Source: Prunus persica (Eukaryota > Streptophyta > Magnoliopsida > Rosales > Rosaceae). Taken from it: a DNA stretch of 64,000 nt. Where the stretch lies: positions 2,935,391 to 2,999,390 of the forward strand of contig NC_034016.1 of assembly GCF_000346465.2 (NCBI RefSeq), given 5' to 3'. Every line of letters begins with the position of its first letter. Positions within the stretch are counted from its first letter, which is position 1. Positions 1-11,381 of the stretch are shown piece after piece. The notes under the pieces were generated by a model. It made no database searches. It worked only from the letters and a program-made list of their open reading frames with translations, and was not told the origin of the DNA. Both the position numbers and the translations under genes were made by a program.

Positions 1-610
1 GTGTCTTTTGTTTATTCTGTGCCTTTCCACGTTCTACTTGTGGTTGTCTGAGTTTATATTTCTTGCCTTTTTTATTTTTTGGGATTACCTTGTAATGTAA
101 TCTAACAAATTTGCTGCCTCAGAAAATTGGTGCAATTTTTTATTAGCCTGGTGATGGAAACCTCTTTTTTTTGTTATGATTTTTATAGCACTTTATATTA
201 TAAGACTGCAGGTACCTGAATAGTTTTTTGTAACACAGTTTCTTATTACTTTCAATGAGCTTTAAAATTTAAATCTGGTTTTCATTTGTGAAGTACAGAA
301 CAGTTATGAACTGTTTGAGTACCTTTGAGCTTACTTGATGTCTCAATTTTCTTACTAGATATATTTATATAAACTAAAATCTTTAGAATATTTAAGAATA
401 TATATTAATTTATAATTTATATATTAATTATTTAATTGAAATGTAATTTAATGGTGTCAGGCATTTGATGTCAAGTTGGTTCAAAATCCGCCAATGTCTA
501 TGACCATGGTTTGTATTATGGCTTGTTGTGTATAATGGCATAGTTTTTAAGTGGATTTTAAAATTTTCTTTTCCGTGGTCTGGGTTAATTGCTAAGTGGG
601 ACTTTGGTGA

Positions 611-1040
611 ACAATGATACATGCATTGGGCTTGGAGCAGTTTATGACTGCAGCCATTGATGGAAATGCAACCTAGAAAGCTATATATGACCCCTGTAGA
701 AATCCTTGCATTCCTGTGATACGGGTGTTGCAATGTTAGGATGAAATTTTTATCTGCTAGTTGTAGGGGTATGGCTGACTGCAAGAGATTCCATACAAGT
801 AAATTGTGTTTATCTGGTATATTTTCAAATTGGGTGTTCAGGACATGGTGTTGATTGAAAATCTACTCATGCTCATGGCTACGGTCGTATTTGTGGCGAG
901 TAATTTATAGTGAATTGGTATTAAAATCGAGTGATGTACATGCATGCACTGAGCTCCGAGCTGTGGTTATTGATGGAAATGCAGGCAGCTTAGAAAACTA
1001 TATATGAGCCTCCATGAAATCCTTTTGCTTTTCTGTTCGC
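611..1040 (+). repeat. diverged direct duplication, two ~110-bp copies
   Basis: Two similar segments lie about 320 bp apart, at roughly 611-720 and 931-1040. Both contain a 'tacatgcat' stretch, then 'ttgatggaaatgca', then 'ctatatatga', then 'gaaatcctt', in the same order. The copies are clearly diverged with small indels. No protein is encoded. Confidence 0.5.
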
Positions 1041-1266
1041 AGGTGTTGGATTTAAAATGAAATTTCTGTTTGGGCTAGATTGGATTCTTAAGGTATGGAT
1101 TGGACTTTGTAGTATTAAACTGTGTATGGAAGTGGATTTTGTGTGATTACAATCATTGGATCAGTTGCACTCCTTTGGCCTGATGATGGAAAACTCATTT
1201 CTGGGAGCGGTACTATGGATTATTATAAGTATGAGCCTTTTCTATCATTCTTTCCATGCTAGTCCT

Positions 1267-1301
1267 CATCATCATCATCATCATCATCATCATCACCACC
1301 A

Positions 1302-1348
<47 letters not shown>
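1267..1348 (+). repeat. compound microsatellite (CAT)n-(CT)n
   Basis: A run of CAT/CAC triplets is followed directly by about 20 CT dinucleotides. It produces an artificial His-rich then Ser-Leu reading frame, which I do not regard as a gene. Confidence 0.95.
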
Positions 1349-1350
<2 letters not shown>

Positions 1351-1599
1351 GCATGCATGGCCGAAGATGTGAAGAGGCTCATACTGATAATCCAGCAGCT
1401 AACCGTCGATGACCAGATATAGCTATGAGATCTGAAGGCTTATGCAGAGACAAATTTTACGTATGTAGTGATAACATCCTCTCTAAGGTGACCTTGCAAC
1501 ATGGATTCAATAAATTTTAGTCAACTGGAAATAGTTGTGGTGTCCTGTGATGCAGTGATGGTGCAGGAGCATCTGTTAGAATCTCCTAATCAAAGTGGG

Positions 1600-1860
1600 C
1601 ATCAGCCAAAAAGGCTAAGTTTTAGTTGTATTAAATTAATAGGTTATTTTATTACTTGTTTTCCTATTCTTACTAGGATTTGGATTTAATTTCCTGTTTA
1701 GGTTTTTAATTTCCTATATCAATTAGGTTTTCTATATTCTAGTATAAATAGGCTATTAAGAGACTGTTGTATTTAGTTTTGTTGATGAATATAATTTCAG
1801 ACTTTAGTATATAGAGTTTCTATTGGTGTTTTGCCCTAGAACTCAATTATCTTCGTTCCA
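1600..1860 (+). mobile_element. possible copia-type LTR remnant
   Basis: A T-rich stretch carries a good TATA-like motif (ctagtataaatagg, about 1739-1752), followed by 'gactgttgtattta' and 'gatgaatataatttcag'. This order resembles the promoter and 3' part of plant Ty1/copia LTRs. No primer-binding site, terminal dinucleotides or target duplication could be fixed, so this rests on resemblance only. Confidence 0.3.
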
Positions 1861-3504
1861 ACTTCAATTCTACTGCTTTATCCTTCTATTCTCTGTATTT
1901 TTGATATGTTTGGGTCACTGGACAGCAGCTTATAGCCGCTGCCCTGCATCAAGTGATCTTTACAATGGCACTCTGATCTCATCCATGGTTTTGTTTTTCT
2001 TTTGGTCTGGTATGTACTACAAGTGGGGAACTGTTATGTTTGATTCTTGTGTATATGCGCTTTATAAGCATAATTTGCCCAATGATGCATACTTGTGTTC
2101 TTTGGTGGTTGATTTGATTGTCAGTATGAGCCTTGATGCTTGTGTTTTTGAGTTGTTGTTGTTGTTGTTGTTGTTGTGGCAAGGCTGTAAATGAAAATCA
2201 AAGCCCACCATTATTGATACATTCAGGACATGATAAGATCTGAGGGCTTTTTTTCCTTTCTTTTCTTTTACTTGGGTAAGTGGTGTCGGGGAAATGGATA
2301 TTTGTCGGTTTACACGTTGAAGGTATGTTGGCAAATGTCTTTGTTATCGGTCTTATGCTTTGTTGTTTCTATTCTTCATCATGTTGATTCATATGTGATA
2401 ACAAGTTTGTTGCATCTATATAAATTTTCCTTTGGTTTTAATGTTGAAACCTATTAGCTCTTTCAACATGACAATGTGCAGTTTTTTCTCATTATTTTTC
2501 CTACTTTCTTTCGTTTGGAACTCTATTAAGTCTGTTAATTCATGTGGACTGGTGGAATTTTATAGTTGCAGTCTATGACAACTTGGGTGTCTTTTTTGCT
2601 TGTATTTCCATTGGCTCTCATTTTGACAACTATTTGCTGCCTCTTCCAGCATTAAAGGTGTATGCTCTGACTCTCTGGTTAAGAGTCCCCGTAATGTTAG
2701 TGTTTGACTGTGGGCTGTTTAGGTATTGTTGGGTTACAGTCTCTGTTTTGGCATTGAGGTTTTTGTATGCTTGTAGTCCCGGTAAGTTTTGGCCTATAAG
2801 TTGTTTGCTTAAGTACCTCAGTCCTGGTAGTGTTTAGTGTTTTTGCCTTTAGATTAGACAGTGGATAACTAGGTTTTTAATTTTCCAGGGCTTGCGAACA
2901 ATTATGACAGATTTTTTCTGCTTCTTTGTTAAGTTGATTTATGGGATTAATCAGTCTTGCGCTCACTTGGCAAATGATTTTTCCTCAGCTTTATCTGATT
3001 GTGTACTTCTTTTGTCTGTTATAATAGTTCATCTACCTGCACCTATTTGAGTTCACCACCCGTGGTTAGCTCAATTTTTTTATTTTTTATTTTTTGAAAA
3101 CCCAAAACTCCACTTTGGCCCTCGTTTGGGATTCTGCTTCACTTTAAAGTAAGAAGTTTAAGGTGTTTGGTAAAAATAAAATATCCCGATTATTTTAAAA
3201 GCAGTGGCCTTTTGACAGTAACTTTTAAAAGCAAGCTTTGAGTTGCTTTTCAAAGCTGCTTTCAAAAGAAGCAGAGATGAACCTTTAATAAGTTGCTTGG
3301 TAAGCAGAGACACCAACTGGTCCCAAACCCACTGGACTACAACTCATTGGTCCCAAGGTTAGCTCTATGATGGATGACGAAATTTCATCGAGCAGCTGCT
3401 TGGTTTGATCTATCATTGACCTTTATAACCCCACAACCCTCTCTTTCTCCTTTCCTCTATCTATGTGTGTGTGTGTGTGTATATATATCTTGGTTGTGGG
3501 GGAT

Positions 3505-3632
3505 GGCTTTTGGTAGATCCCATTAGCATTAAGCTGTGAATGATTTGATGGAATCTATTAGTTCTGAGGGCTTTTGGTAGATCCCATTAGCATTAAGCTG
3601 TGAATGATTTGATGGAATCTATTAGTTCTGAG
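3505..3632 (+). repeat. perfect 64-bp tandem duplication
   Basis: The 64-bp unit starting 'ggcttttggtag' at 3505 is repeated without a visible difference from 3569. The second copy diverges after 3632. Identity of both copies implies a recent event. It lies in non-coding DNA. Confidence 0.95.
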
Positions 3633-5120
3633 GGCCTTCTCACACTCTAGTTTCTCTCAGAGCTTTCTGTATTGAAGATTGCTGAAACTACTGAGTTCGT
3701 GTTTCCAATGTGTTGATATGAAAATAGCCGCATGTGTCCATCTGAATTTGATTGATTTTGCACATCATGGGGATTTGGATTGTTTAAGATTCAAAATTCA
3801 CTCACAATTGCAAATTTTTTTCACCACTGCAGCTGTGTATCCATTTTTTTTCTTTTTTGTTTTTTCTTTGGCTAATGAAAATACATAATGAATGTTGAAG
3901 CAAATCCATTTTCATAATTCTTGTTATCATGTGGTTTATAGCACATCTATTTCAATCAGCTGTTTATGCTTTTCTGGGTTTATGTGGATGCGGAAGTTTT
4001 GAAATTTGAACGGTTTTCTGCTAGGATATCGATTTTTATATGACAGCACCTCCTTGGGTAATTATGAGCTGTTTTGTTTGCTCAATTATATTTCAGTTTG
4101 TAAAATTGTTCTTGTAAAAGATAGTCATCAGTTCAATTCTCACTCCCCTTGCATTCATTAATTTATCCATTGACGGCCGAATATTTACATATATTTTTTG
4201 TTAGCTGAAGTAATTTGCTATTTCCTTCATGTATAAGTTATTCTATGTGCTGTAGCTGTATGGAAATCATATATGGTTGGTTTCTTTTGGATGATGCTTT
4301 TGAGCATTCTCTGATAATATGCCCGATGATGCAAATCTGATTTCATGGAGCAGTGCTTCACTTTAAGCCTCCATTTGTTACACCACTGTGACCGTCGTCA
4401 ATGTCTTCTGCTGCTGCTGCTGCTTCTTCATCTTCATCATCATGTTTATTATTATTATTATTATTATTATATGTGGCGATGATCCAGTGGTGTTCCTGAA
4501 TGTTGATCGGCTTTCAATGAAGTTTCACTGTCTCAAATGTCTGAGGGCCCAAAACTTCGTTTGGCGATTTAATTCATTGATAGGCCAATGGATTTTACCT
4601 GTGCTGTCTAAATGTGCCCCATCTGTTAATTAATGAAAATACATTTACAAGCTCAATAACAGAAAATTATAGTACTCTTATTGAAAGACCACAATAAAAT
4701 TTTCACCAAAAACAAAACACCAATAAAATAGAGAAAAAAAACACTTTTTTAGAATATAAAAAAGAACAAAAAAAGACCTGTTAGTTTGTGGTTAAGTCGC
4801 ATTACTAGGCAAGGAGTGAGTTTGTATGGGCCAGAGGGAAGCATTAGCCCGTCTTAAACTACTACTAGCCTCCTTTTAAGACTACTTGCCTCCTTTTCTG
4901 CAAAGAGATATGAGAAGGATATTTAGAAAAACTTTTGCACACATGTCATACTGTTATTGGCAATTAGCAAGAATGTATGAGCTTCTCCATTCCTACTTAC
5001 TTACATGGTGAGGGAAGTATATTAAATTAGTTTTGTTTTTGGTCAATAGTGAGCTGTAATGACTCACATCATTGCCAAAATCTACTAACCAGTGTCAGTG
5101 TATTTCGATTGCCAGCTTCT

Positions 5121-5315
5121 GTGTGATTATTAACACGTAAAACTAAAACTTATACGAATTTCAAATTAAAATCTGTAATTTGTTATCTAAAAAATTAAGA
5201 ATTAGACTAACTAGAATGCTAATTTCCGTGTGTTTATTAACACAGGTATAAAAATAATATGAATCTCAAATTCAAATTTGTAATTTATTATCCGAAAAAT
5301 CAAGAATTAGATTAA
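5121..5315 (+). repeat. diverged ~107-bp period tandem duplication upstream of UREF
   Basis: Segments starting at 5121 and 5228 share the order 'gtgtg..tattaacac', 'atcgaa'-like and 'caaatt' motifs, 'tgtaattt.ttatc', then 'aagaattaga'. Each homologous part is about 87 bp. They lie 1.2-1.4 kb upstream of the UREF start codon. Confidence 0.65.
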
Positions 5316-5363
5316 TGAAGTGGTGAATCTCTCTTCTATTCCTTTTTAAACCCAAAGCTTTGG

Positions 5364-5369
5364 CACGTG
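5364..5369 (+). promoter_or_regulatory. G-box core (CACGTG)
   Basis: A palindromic CACGTG core lies in 'tggcacgtgg', with further ACGTG cores nearby at about 5409 and 5430. The G-box is a known bZIP/bHLH binding site in plants. Its position in the probable UREF promoter region makes a regulatory role plausible but unproven. Confidence 0.35.
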
Positions 5370-6517
5370 GAATGACAAAAAATAAAACTAAACAAATAAA
5401 CTACTGCCGACGTGTCCAGCCTGCCGCTGACGTGCGTTCTGCTTCTCTTTTGCTTTTGTCTGTTTGTTTGCTGAGAAAATTTCTACTTTCTTTCCCCTTT
5501 ATTCTCATGGATGTTATTTCTGTTTGATGAGAAGAAAGTATGGGAGTGAGGAGCTACCATCGTTTCCTTGTGCATCTCTGCCATTGATTTTCTTTGTTAG
5601 AAATGTATAATTATGTTTCTCTGTGCTTTCCCTTCTCTGGGTTTTCTAATTTAACCCAGAGAACCAAAATGGGGTCTCAAATTTAGCGAAGAGAACAGTC
5701 TTTCTCTGGTTTTCCCAATTCTCAATGGTCCCTCTGCCTCAACCAAGAAAACCCAATTACGTTTAAGATTGATTTTTCACTTCTGGATTCATCTCTCTAC
5801 GTCTTTCTCAGAGATTTGGATGTTTCTGTTTTTTTAACACATAGATTAAGGAGGCTCTTGAAATTGGCAGAAGTCTGAAGCTTTCGGCTTGAAAAGGAGG
5901 TAAAATCTTCTTATTAAAGACTTTCGATTTTCTTTAAGCATTTTTCAGTGGCGAGCTCCTAATTTTTGCTTAGTAACTACAGACTGCTACACCACCAGCA
6001 GAAATTTTTGGGAGAGAGTGAATGAGTAAAAGGTCTTACATTTCCCGTGACGCTTAAATTGCTTATGTTCTAGATTCTAGTATGTGTTGCAACTATTAGC
6101 ATATACAAATGTTTTCTCTACTAGGGATTACGTAGAATACAATTTCACTTGAATTAGAGTTAGATTGTATGAATAAGAAAGCATTTCTGAGTTCTCTTTG
6201 GCTACTCTGCTACATTTTTAGAACCGTAAATTATTGTAGAGTAGATTCTGCCATTAGAGAATATAAGACCTTTTTTTGTTACTGATATTAATACTAATAT
6301 GATTGAGCCGGCAAAATTTGAAAAACAGAAGACATTTCTGATTATGTGGGTGGTTAGTCATGAACTGTGATTCATCTTGTGAAAATCCCACATGCATAAG
6401 CTGTCTTGCAATAATATTTCTTTTTATTTAAGCATATGGTGTTTCCATCTAACTCTAAGCTTGATTTCTCATTGTGTGTCCTGCAGGGCAGTTTCATTTT
6501 TTCCACAGGAGGAGGAG

Positions 6518-7348
6518 ATGGAGATAAACAAAGAAAACAGGAAACGTCCTTCATCGGACTCTCTTGTACAGCAAAGTCAATGGCAACTGCACAATTCTGA
6601 CCCCCCAACAGTTGCCTTTGCTCGTTCTATGGATCTAAATAGAGAAAACAAGAAACGTGCTTCATCAGACTCATTTTTACAGTGGAGCCAATGGCAACTG
6701 CTCGATTCTATCCTTCCAACAGGTGGTTTTGCTCACTCTTTTGGTCTTGAGGCAGCAATCCAAGCGAGCATAGTCTCTTGTCCTGAAGATCTCCAAACTT
6801 TTGTAATCCATCTGTTGGAGAATACTGGAAGCTTACTCCTTCCTTTTGTCTATTCTACAACAATGTCGCCTGATTCTGAGACCAGGCGCAAACTCGACAA
6901 AATGTTGGATGCAATGTTAACTAATGAAGTGAGTAGGAAGGCATCAATTTCACAAGGGTCGGCATTGATGAGGGTGGCTGCATCCGTGTACTCAGAAATA
7001 CCATATCTTAAATCTATGAGGGAAGCTTCTTTAAGTTCTGGGGTTGTTTCTTTTCACCATGCCCCTATGTTTGGGGTTATATGTGGTCTGCTCGGGTTGG
7101 ACAGCGCTACTTCTCAAAGGGCTTACATGTTTATTACAATGAGAGATGTTATTTCTGCTGCAACAAGGCTCAATTTGGTAGGGCCCCTTGGTGCGGCTGT
7201 ACTGCAGCATCAGATTGCTCCTGTTGCTGAAGCTATACTGAATCGATGGAAGGACCGTCCAGTTGAGGAAGCATGCCAAACTGTTGCTTTGCTTGACATT
7301 GTGCAAGGTTGCCATGGCTACCTGTTTTCTAGACTGTTCTGTTCTTAA
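6518..7348 (+). CDS. UREF: urease accessory protein UreF with duplicated N-terminus
   Basis: This is a 276-aa UreF homologue. UreF acts with UreG and UreD to load nickel and CO2 onto apo-urease, in plants in the cytosol. Recognition rests on the plant UreF core 'QWQLLDSILPTGGFAHS', the 'LTNEVSRKAS.SQGSAL' block, the 'FG.ICGLLGLD' block and the C-terminal 'RLNLVGPLGAAVLQH' segment. The coding region is uninterrupted. I chose the ATG at 6518 because an intron acceptor (tcctgcag) lies just upstream at 6485-6486. The frame stays open further 5' to 6392, but that part looks like intron and untranslated leader. Residues 1-37 and 38-74 are a tandem duplication: both carry a charged 'N-ENKKR.SSDS'-type stretch and 'QWQL', but only the second copy keeps the conserved 'ILPTGGFAHS'. 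The 3' flank has an AATAAA-like motif near 7356. Confidence 0.93.
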   Translation: MEINKENRKRPSSDSLVQQSQWQLHNSDPPTVAFARSMDLNRENKKRASSDSFLQWSQWQLLDSILPTGGFAHSFGLEAAIQASIVSCPEDLQTFVIHLLENTGSLLLPFVYSTTMSPDSETRRKLDKMLDAMLTNEVSRKASISQGSALMRVAASVYSEIPYLKSMREASLSSGVVSFHHAPMFGVICGLLGLDSATSQRAYMFITMRDVISAATRLNLVGPLGAAVLQHQIAPVAEAILNRWKDRPVEEACQTVALLDIVQGCHGYLFSRLFCS

Positions 7349-8237
7349 AGTCCCCAAATAAATGCATCAAATGGTGGAGCCTGCTTGAACTTTTCTTAAT
7401 CTTCTTTAGGAAAAGCTTCATCCAAAGACTGAGGAAGCATTTAATTCAAAACTCTCTTTTCAAGATGTGGAAGTTCCTAGTTACAAAGAGAAAATATGTA
7501 TTACTCAATTTCTTTCTGGTTTTCTTTCAACTCAAATACAGAACAGGAAATTCAAAAATAAGACCTCCTAAAGAGAAGCGCTTAGATAGATGCACGTATT
7601 TATGGCAAATTCAGAACACTCATGGAAAATCACCCACATAAAATATGTCAGTCAACATCTACTTCACAGATTTTCGTCCTTTTCAATTTACTGCTGCTGA
7701 CAGTAATTTTATAAATTGGAACAAATCTGTCCGGTTTTGGCTATCCATAACAATGACTAGGGTTTATGGTTTTCTTTCTGGTTTTTCATACCTTGGGAGA
7801 ACCATTCCAATATCCGCCTTACTTTACCCTCTTTCTTTTTCATTCATTCTCATTATGAATGTGACAGAACTTGGATCTTTTAACTCTAGTTACATCCAGT
7901 CGCACAAAAATTTCAACATGCTATTTTTATTTTTTTTATAGAACCAATGGTGTGAGAGGGAAATTAAACCTAAGATTTCGGGTGGAATCATCTCTTAATC
8001 ACTTTGTCTACAAGTTCTTTGCTTTTATGTATTTTTACATTACTACAAGGTCTGCTAATGTTACATAAGTTAGGAGGTCTTAGTGTAATTTTTGGAACGT
8101 TACGAGTTTTTGTGTAAACATCACAAAAATCATGGGGTATCCGTTTAATTAACTTAAAAAATAAATCGCGGATAATCAATAAATAAATCGCAGCAACACC
8201 ATAGTGTTCCTACAGAGAAACAGAGCCATCCTCTGGG
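7349..8237. other. UREF-RPS15A intergenic region
   Basis: This interval holds the UREF 3' flank and AT-rich sequence. Short frames at 7645-7941 and 7871-8068 have no recognisable similarity and are T-rich. I see no gene or RNA here. Confidence 0.5.
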
Positions 8238-8246
8238 TTAGGGTTT
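8238..8246 (-). promoter_or_regulatory. telo-box in RPS15A leader
   Basis: The + strand reads TTAGGGTTT, the complement of the telo-box AAACCCTAA, 20 bp upstream of the start codon. Telo-boxes are known to be enriched near the transcription start of plant ribosomal protein genes, which fits the downstream gene. Confidence 0.6.
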
Positions 8247-8265
8247 GCATTTTGCAAAGAGAAAG

Positions 8266-9653
8266 ATGGGGAGGATGATATTGAATAATGCGTTGAGGTC
8301 AATAGTGAACGCGGAGAGAAGAGGAAAAGCCACTGTGGAATTGCAACCTATCTCCACAGTCATGTCTTCTTTCCTCAAAATCATGAAACATCGAGGTAAA
8401 CACCTCCATTTTCTTCCCCGTTTCTTATACGGGTTCTGTTAATTAATGCTAAACTATCCAACTTTTCGGCATTCGTATGAATTTTCTGCTTCTGGGTTGT
8501 TGTAAACTTAGTTTTGTTGAGAGGGTTTTGAAATTCGTAACATTGTAGTGATTAAGGATCTCTATAACTTAGCTAGTATGGCTCTAGGAACTCTATTTTT
8601 TTTTCAGTGCTTTCTGTCATGAATAAGATGAATTATCATATGTTTTGGAGCTACTTGGCTTGAAATAAACTGTTGATTTGGAACTGGAGTGAACTTGGAG
8701 ATGATAAAGGGAAGTTTTTTTTTTTTTTTTTTCAAACATGGCGTTGCTTCAGTTGGAATCTATAATCTTAAATCTTCTATTTTTCCTCAAATTAAGGGCT
8801 TTGAAAGTAATTGGTTGTGACAAAACAAGGTTACCTTTCTAAAGATTATGCAACTGGAAAAGACATCATTTCTAAGTATACCCGTATACCTTGTATTGAT
8901 GATGCTTAGGAATAGAGGAATTTCTTCTAAAGTTTGGATGACTTTCAACAGCTGTTATAAGAACTGTGTTGGTAAGCAAAGAGGGGTTTTGTATTCTCTA
9001 TATATACTAGATGAAGGGGCCTTCTATTTGGAAGTTGTTGAACGTACAGGAGAAACATAAGTAGCTAATGAAATATTTGGCCATGTAATCATTACATTTC
9101 TTGTTTGGTTTCTTTGGAGGAGGGAATGAGAAATCCATATTGTCTCCAAATGCTATTTGTTAGTTTGTTGCATGTGTGCTGTTTCTGAGTGTGGTATCGT
9201 TTCGATCAGGTTATATCAAGGATTTTGAAGTTTTTGATCCGCATAGAGTGGGGAGGATAACGGTTCAACTACAAGGCAGGGTTAACGATTGTCGAGCTCT
9301 CACTTACAGGCAGGATGTCAAGGCAAAGGATATTGAGGAGTACAAATTCCGTACGCTTCCAACGCGCCAGGTTTGTTAACTTCCTGATCCCTCAAGATCT
9401 GGCAAAATTCTTGATTCCTATTTGTCCCTTTTATTACTGAAACAGCCTGGCTGGAAAGGTCTGTGTGTTTACTTTATGTCATGGATCAATGTGTTCAAGA
9501 AAGGTTAACATTTTATGGTTTTCTCTCCCCCTCTCCCTCCCCCTCTCCTTGCAGTGGGGTTATGTTGTGATCACAACTCCAGATGGTGTCTTGGATCATG
9601 AGGAGGCTATTCGACATAATGTGGGTGGTCAAGTTCTTGGCTATTTTCATTAA
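8266..9653 (+). CDS. RPS15A: ribosomal protein S15a (uS8), divergent type II form
   Basis: Three exons, 8266-8395, 9210-9370 and 9555-9653, join in phase to a 129-aa protein, the usual length for this family. The protein starts '[20 protein letters not shown]' and includes '[19 protein letters not shown]', 'RTLPTRQWGY' and the C-terminal '[16 protein letters not shown]'. These match eukaryotic uS8/S15a, which binds the central domain of small-subunit rRNA. The 'GRMIL..ALR.IVNAE' start and '[17 protein letters not shown]' segment resemble the divergent plant type II class (Arabidopsis RPS15aB/E). That class has been proposed to replace the lost mitochondrial S8; for this copy it is inference. 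The start ATG is preceded by a telo-box. All introns are GT-AG, and the acceptor of intron 2 follows a CT-rich tract. Confidence 0.93.
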
Positions 9654-11381
9654 CATCCTGTGGATGAGAAGAGTGAAAAGGTTTTCCTAGTCGTCTATGA
9701 TGAGAACCTGACTTCACCAATGAGATATGTGTTGTTTGGTTGACTTTAAAAATCAATCTGTGTGAATCTTGTGTACTGATGATTTAGATCAATGGAAGAA
9801 CATGATCTTGGTTTCTCCTCTTCAAAACCCATACATAATCACTTATTGTTGCATAGAAACAGGACAGAGAATGGTTATATTTGAATCTAATGAATTGGAG
9901 AGCATGCAATGTGAGAATGAGACATAAAGTTGGAAAGCAAAAAAAAAATTGTTGGACTGCATGGCATTGTCATTATTTATTTTCATGGAGAGAGATGTGT
10001 ATATCAAGTGAAATACGTATTATTGTGGTAGAATGAGATGTGTACATGTTGATGGAGGACTGATAAATTACAGAATCGATGAAGTTATTTTTGGTCGAAA
10101 CAATCAACGAAGTTAGAACACAGTAAGAATTTTGTGATCTCAATCGCATTTCCAAAGCAAACTTCAACAAGGTAGATGACATATTAAGACTAAATGCTTT
10201 CTTATTCCTTAAAATTGGGCAAAATTTCTTATTTCATAAATATTGAAATGATAAATTGAACCAGAATGTCCATTGTCATCGGCAGAAGAGTCAGTTGACT
10301 GACTGACGATTAGAAAGTGAACCAGAATGTCCATTTTTACGCATGTAGTTTTTCTTTTTTATCATTTGGTGTCTTGCACACGACTTTTGTTCTGTGATAA
10401 AAATAGGCCTGTAAAATGGCAGTCTGAGTCTCACCCTATTTTATGGGCTATGGGCTGGTCCGATATAATAGATCAGCTCAACTTCTCTCGTTGTGTATAG
10501 GGCAGGAGTTTGACCTTAACTTTTGTGCTCATGAGCAGCTTGGCATGACCCGATAATTAAGTTAATAATAATATTTTTATAAAATAAGCTAATATTAAAT
10601 ATAATCCCAAAACCATAAATCCAACATAACCAAAATCCTAAATTAATTTAGTAGCCTAAATGAATCCTATCACTACCAGCTGAAGAAGCGTCGGCGCTGC
10701 CACACTGTCAAACGAACAATCCTCGTGAAAAAAAAATTGGATGATTTACAACCAACTCCGTCAAATACATGATAGAACTAAATTTAGAGAAGATGAGAAG
10801 TATTAGAGAGTGAATTTTGAGAAAATGATTTGATTGAGGACATAGCTCAAAAGAGATGATGGGGAACTTCAACCTAAGCATGACCCAAAGAAATCAATAC
10901 AAAAAGCTTCTTATTCAAAATGTCCAAAGGACTTATTAACTAACCCAAAAGAAAACGGAAGAAGGAGAGGGGAGAAGGGTAGTGATGCTTCTTCTTCCCC
11001 CTCTATTGAGTGTTTTCTTTGGGAAGAGAGTAGAAGAGAGAGTGCTACGTTTTCTTGATGGGTTTTTTTGTGCTTTCTTTTTTTGGGTTAAATTTTTTTT
11101 TTTTTAGTATAAGCGATAGTCTAAACTATAAAGAGATATATATTTTTTCATACACACTACAATGATGTCATAAAAACTTTGCATGTCAATACAATTTTTT
11201 ACTAGACTAGATTATGTTGACTTGGGTTAAATTTGTTTAAGTTACCTTTACGGAAAACTTCAAATAGGGTTACCCGCTAAAATCCTAAAACCCCTATTCT
11301 ACCTCTATAGCCGTTATTCCAGTAGTGACAAATTCGCGCCACGTTGTATTCTCGACGACCCTATCAATTTGCAGGAGGAAG
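9654..11381. other. RPS15A-WD40 intergenic region
   Basis: AT-rich intergenic DNA with no credible coding frame. Short A and T homopolymers are present. The last ~100 bp probably form the promoter and leader of the downstream WD40 gene. Confidence 0.5.

Larger units (their letters stand above)
1..6517. other. T-rich non-coding DNA left of UREF
   Basis: No reading frame here resembles a known protein. Long T-rich tracts on the + strand resemble plant introns or UTRs, so the left part could belong to a gene extending off the window. The stretch holds microsatellites, short duplications and a possible LTR remnant, listed separately. The last part (about 5.5-6.5 kb) probably contains the UREF promoter and an untranslated leader exon. 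A plausible leader donor lies near 5900 and an acceptor at 6485-6486. Confidence 0.5.

Noticed and set aside
1156..1422. Frame encoding poly-His followed by Ser-Leu repeats
   Set aside because: It is a translation of the (CAT)n-(CT)n microsatellite with no conserved flanks.
6296..6316. 'tgattgagccggc' resembling miR171 start
   Set aside because: The match breaks after about 11 bases and no complementary arm was found nearby.
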